Below, piece by piece: positions 32,443 through 33,244 of a stretch of 33,244 bases of DNA. The first letter of the stretch is position 1; every line of letters starts with the position of its first letter. This DNA is from Deltaproteobacteria bacterium. Lineage in GTDB: Bacteria; Desulfobacterota; Binatia; UBA9968; JAJDTQ01. Made by a program: the position numbers and the translations under genes. The notes beneath the pieces were generated by a model, which made no database searches, was not told the origin of the DNA, and saw only the letters and a program-made list of their open reading frames with translations. Where the stretch lies: the NCBI GenBank assembly GCA_028818775.1, contig JAPPNE010000055.1, positions 1-33,244 of the forward strand, written 5' to 3'.

Positions 32443-33165
32443 GTGAGAGTCCACTTTCTAGGATCCGGGGACGCCTTCGGCAGCGGCGGGCGGAACCAGA
32501 CCGCGTACCTGCTGGAGGACCGGTCGCACCTGTATCTCCTGGACTGCGGCCCCTCTACTCTCCCGGCCCTCAGGCGCGCCCGCCTGGACCCGGCGAACCT
32601 CGACGCGGTCATCCTGAGCCATCTGCACGGCGACCACTTCGGCGGGTTGCCCTTCTTCTTCATCCACTACCTCTACGACCGGCCCCGGACGCGTCCGCTC
32701 GTGGTGGCCGGGCCGCCGGGCACCGAGGAGCGCGTGCGCGCCCTCATGAGGCTGATGTACGGCGCAAAGGAGTTGCCCTTCGCCGTCTTCACCGAGATGG
32801 AGCCCGACACCGTCACCGCCGTGGCCGGCGCCGAGGTGCTGGCCTTCCAGGTGCCGCACCAGACCGACGCCGTTTCCTTGGGACTCCGGGTGACGGCGGC
32901 GGGCCGCACCGTGCTCTTTTCCGGCGATTCAAGCTGGACGGACCAGTTCGTCGCGCACAGCCGCGGCGCGGACCTGTTCATCTGCGAATGCTGCTTCTAC
33001 GACGATCCGTCCACGTCGCACATGAGCTACGTGCAGGTCGCCGCCCACCGGGAACAACTGGAGTGCAAGCGGCTGATCCTGACGCACATGGGGGAGGAGA
33101 TGTTGGCGCGGCGCCGGTCGCTGCCCATCCGGACCGCCGAGGATGGAATGGTCGTGGACCTTTAG
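32443..33165 (+). CDS. MBL-fold metallo-hydrolase (RNase Z/lactonase-like)
   Basis: A 240-aa metallo-beta-lactamase fold protein. HLHGDH (60-65) is the H-x-H-x-D-H zinc motif; SGDSS (near 158) and LTHMGEEM (near 211) give the next Asp and His. The N-terminus VRVHFLGSGDAFGSGGRNQTA resembles the RNase Z/ElaC and phosphodiesterase-like branch more than the lactonases. It hydrolyses an ester or phosphodiester; substrate not set. I chose GTG 32443 because the conserved strand begins there; the upstream open frame is repeat DNA. No strong ribosome site is visible. Divergent from AddB. Confidence 0.88.
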   Translation: MRVHFLGSGDAFGSGGRNQTAYLLEDRSHLYLLDCGPSTLPALRRARLDPANLDAVILSHLHGDHFGGLPFFFIHYLYDRPRTRPLVVAGPPGTEERVRALMRLMYGAKELPFAVFTEMEPDTVTAVAGAEVLAFQVPHQTDAVSLGLRVTAAGRTVLFSGDSSWTDQFVAHSRGADLFICECCFYDDPSTSHMSYVQVAAHREQLECKRLILTHMGEEMLARRRSLPIRTAEDGMVVDL

Positions 33166-33176
33166 TGTCGCGTCCC

Positions 33177-33209
33177 GCAAATACCTGCGATAATTTGCTG
33201 GTCTTTTTT
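33177..33209 (+). terminator. Weak stem-loop with T-run after the MBL gene
   Basis: GCAAAT (33177-33182) pairs with ATTTGC (33193-33198) around a ten-base loop; six Ts follow at 33204-33209. The stem is short and AT-rich, so this is a weak intrinsic terminator at best. Confidence 0.3.
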
Positions 33210-33244
33210 GCCGTCGGCTGCGTTGCTCTTCCTCGCGTGGTGCC

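Overview
The window is GC-rich chromosomal DNA from an uncultured-looking bacterium. The mix of genes fits environmental lineages such as Deltaproteobacteria-like groups, Tectomicrobia, Rokubacteria or Binatota. It includes several ACMSD-type amidohydrolases, a luciferase-like (LLM) oxidoreductase, a Bug-type solute-binding protein, a GrdE-like protein, AddAB, and long CCTTCGACTTCGC-type inverted repeats. This placement is inference; there is no rRNA or marker gene to settle it. I see no tRNA, rRNA, CRISPR array or recognisable transposase, and no gene-free stretch reaches 300 bases.

Layout. 1-209: tail of an MFS transporter. 296-4895 (+): a lower-GC defence-like segment with a Phd/YefM antitoxin whose PIN toxin is reduced to a stub, a 494-aa Apea-like HEPN protein, a 658-aa OLD-family ATPase/TOPRIM protein, and a second Phd/YefM antitoxin with no toxin. 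4990-9831 (-): a catabolic run of alcohol dehydrogenase, amidohydrolase, LLM oxidoreductase and amidase. 10091-11167 (+): another amidohydrolase, ending at a strong hairpin. 11266-11811 (-): a secreted beta-trefoil protein. 11871-13438 (-): RHH antitoxin, MazF/PemK toxin and a third amidohydrolase in one tight operon. 13614-17323 (+): an AAA-ATPase/PD-(D/E)XK protein overlapping a molybdopterin oxidoreductase by one base. 17466-18536 (+): a TauD/TfdA dioxygenase. 18713-21294: a lower-GC insert holding a NYN nuclease and, convergent to it, a DUF262-HNH (GmrSD-like) protein. 21365-32237 (-): AddB, AddA and a nucleoside phosphorylase coupled by ATGA overlaps, then a Bug binding protein, an SDR dehydrogenase and a GrdE/PrdA-like protein lacking the self-cleavage Asn-Cys. 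32443-33165 (+): an MBL-fold hydrolase.

How it fits together. The chromosome backbone appears to be small-molecule catabolism (amide hydrolysis, flavin and Fe/2OG oxidation, alcohol oxidation, metal-dependent hydrolysis or decarboxylation). At least three defence or toxin-antitoxin modules interrupt it. The best candidate for an undescribed system is the HEPN plus OLD pair at 848-4464: a predicted RNase beside a predicted ATP-gated DNA nuclease, flanked by two antitoxins that have lost their toxins. The DUF262-HNH/NYN insert is a second candidate. The toxin-antitoxin promoter at 13446-13474 has an operator lying across its -10 and predicts a leaderless mRNA.
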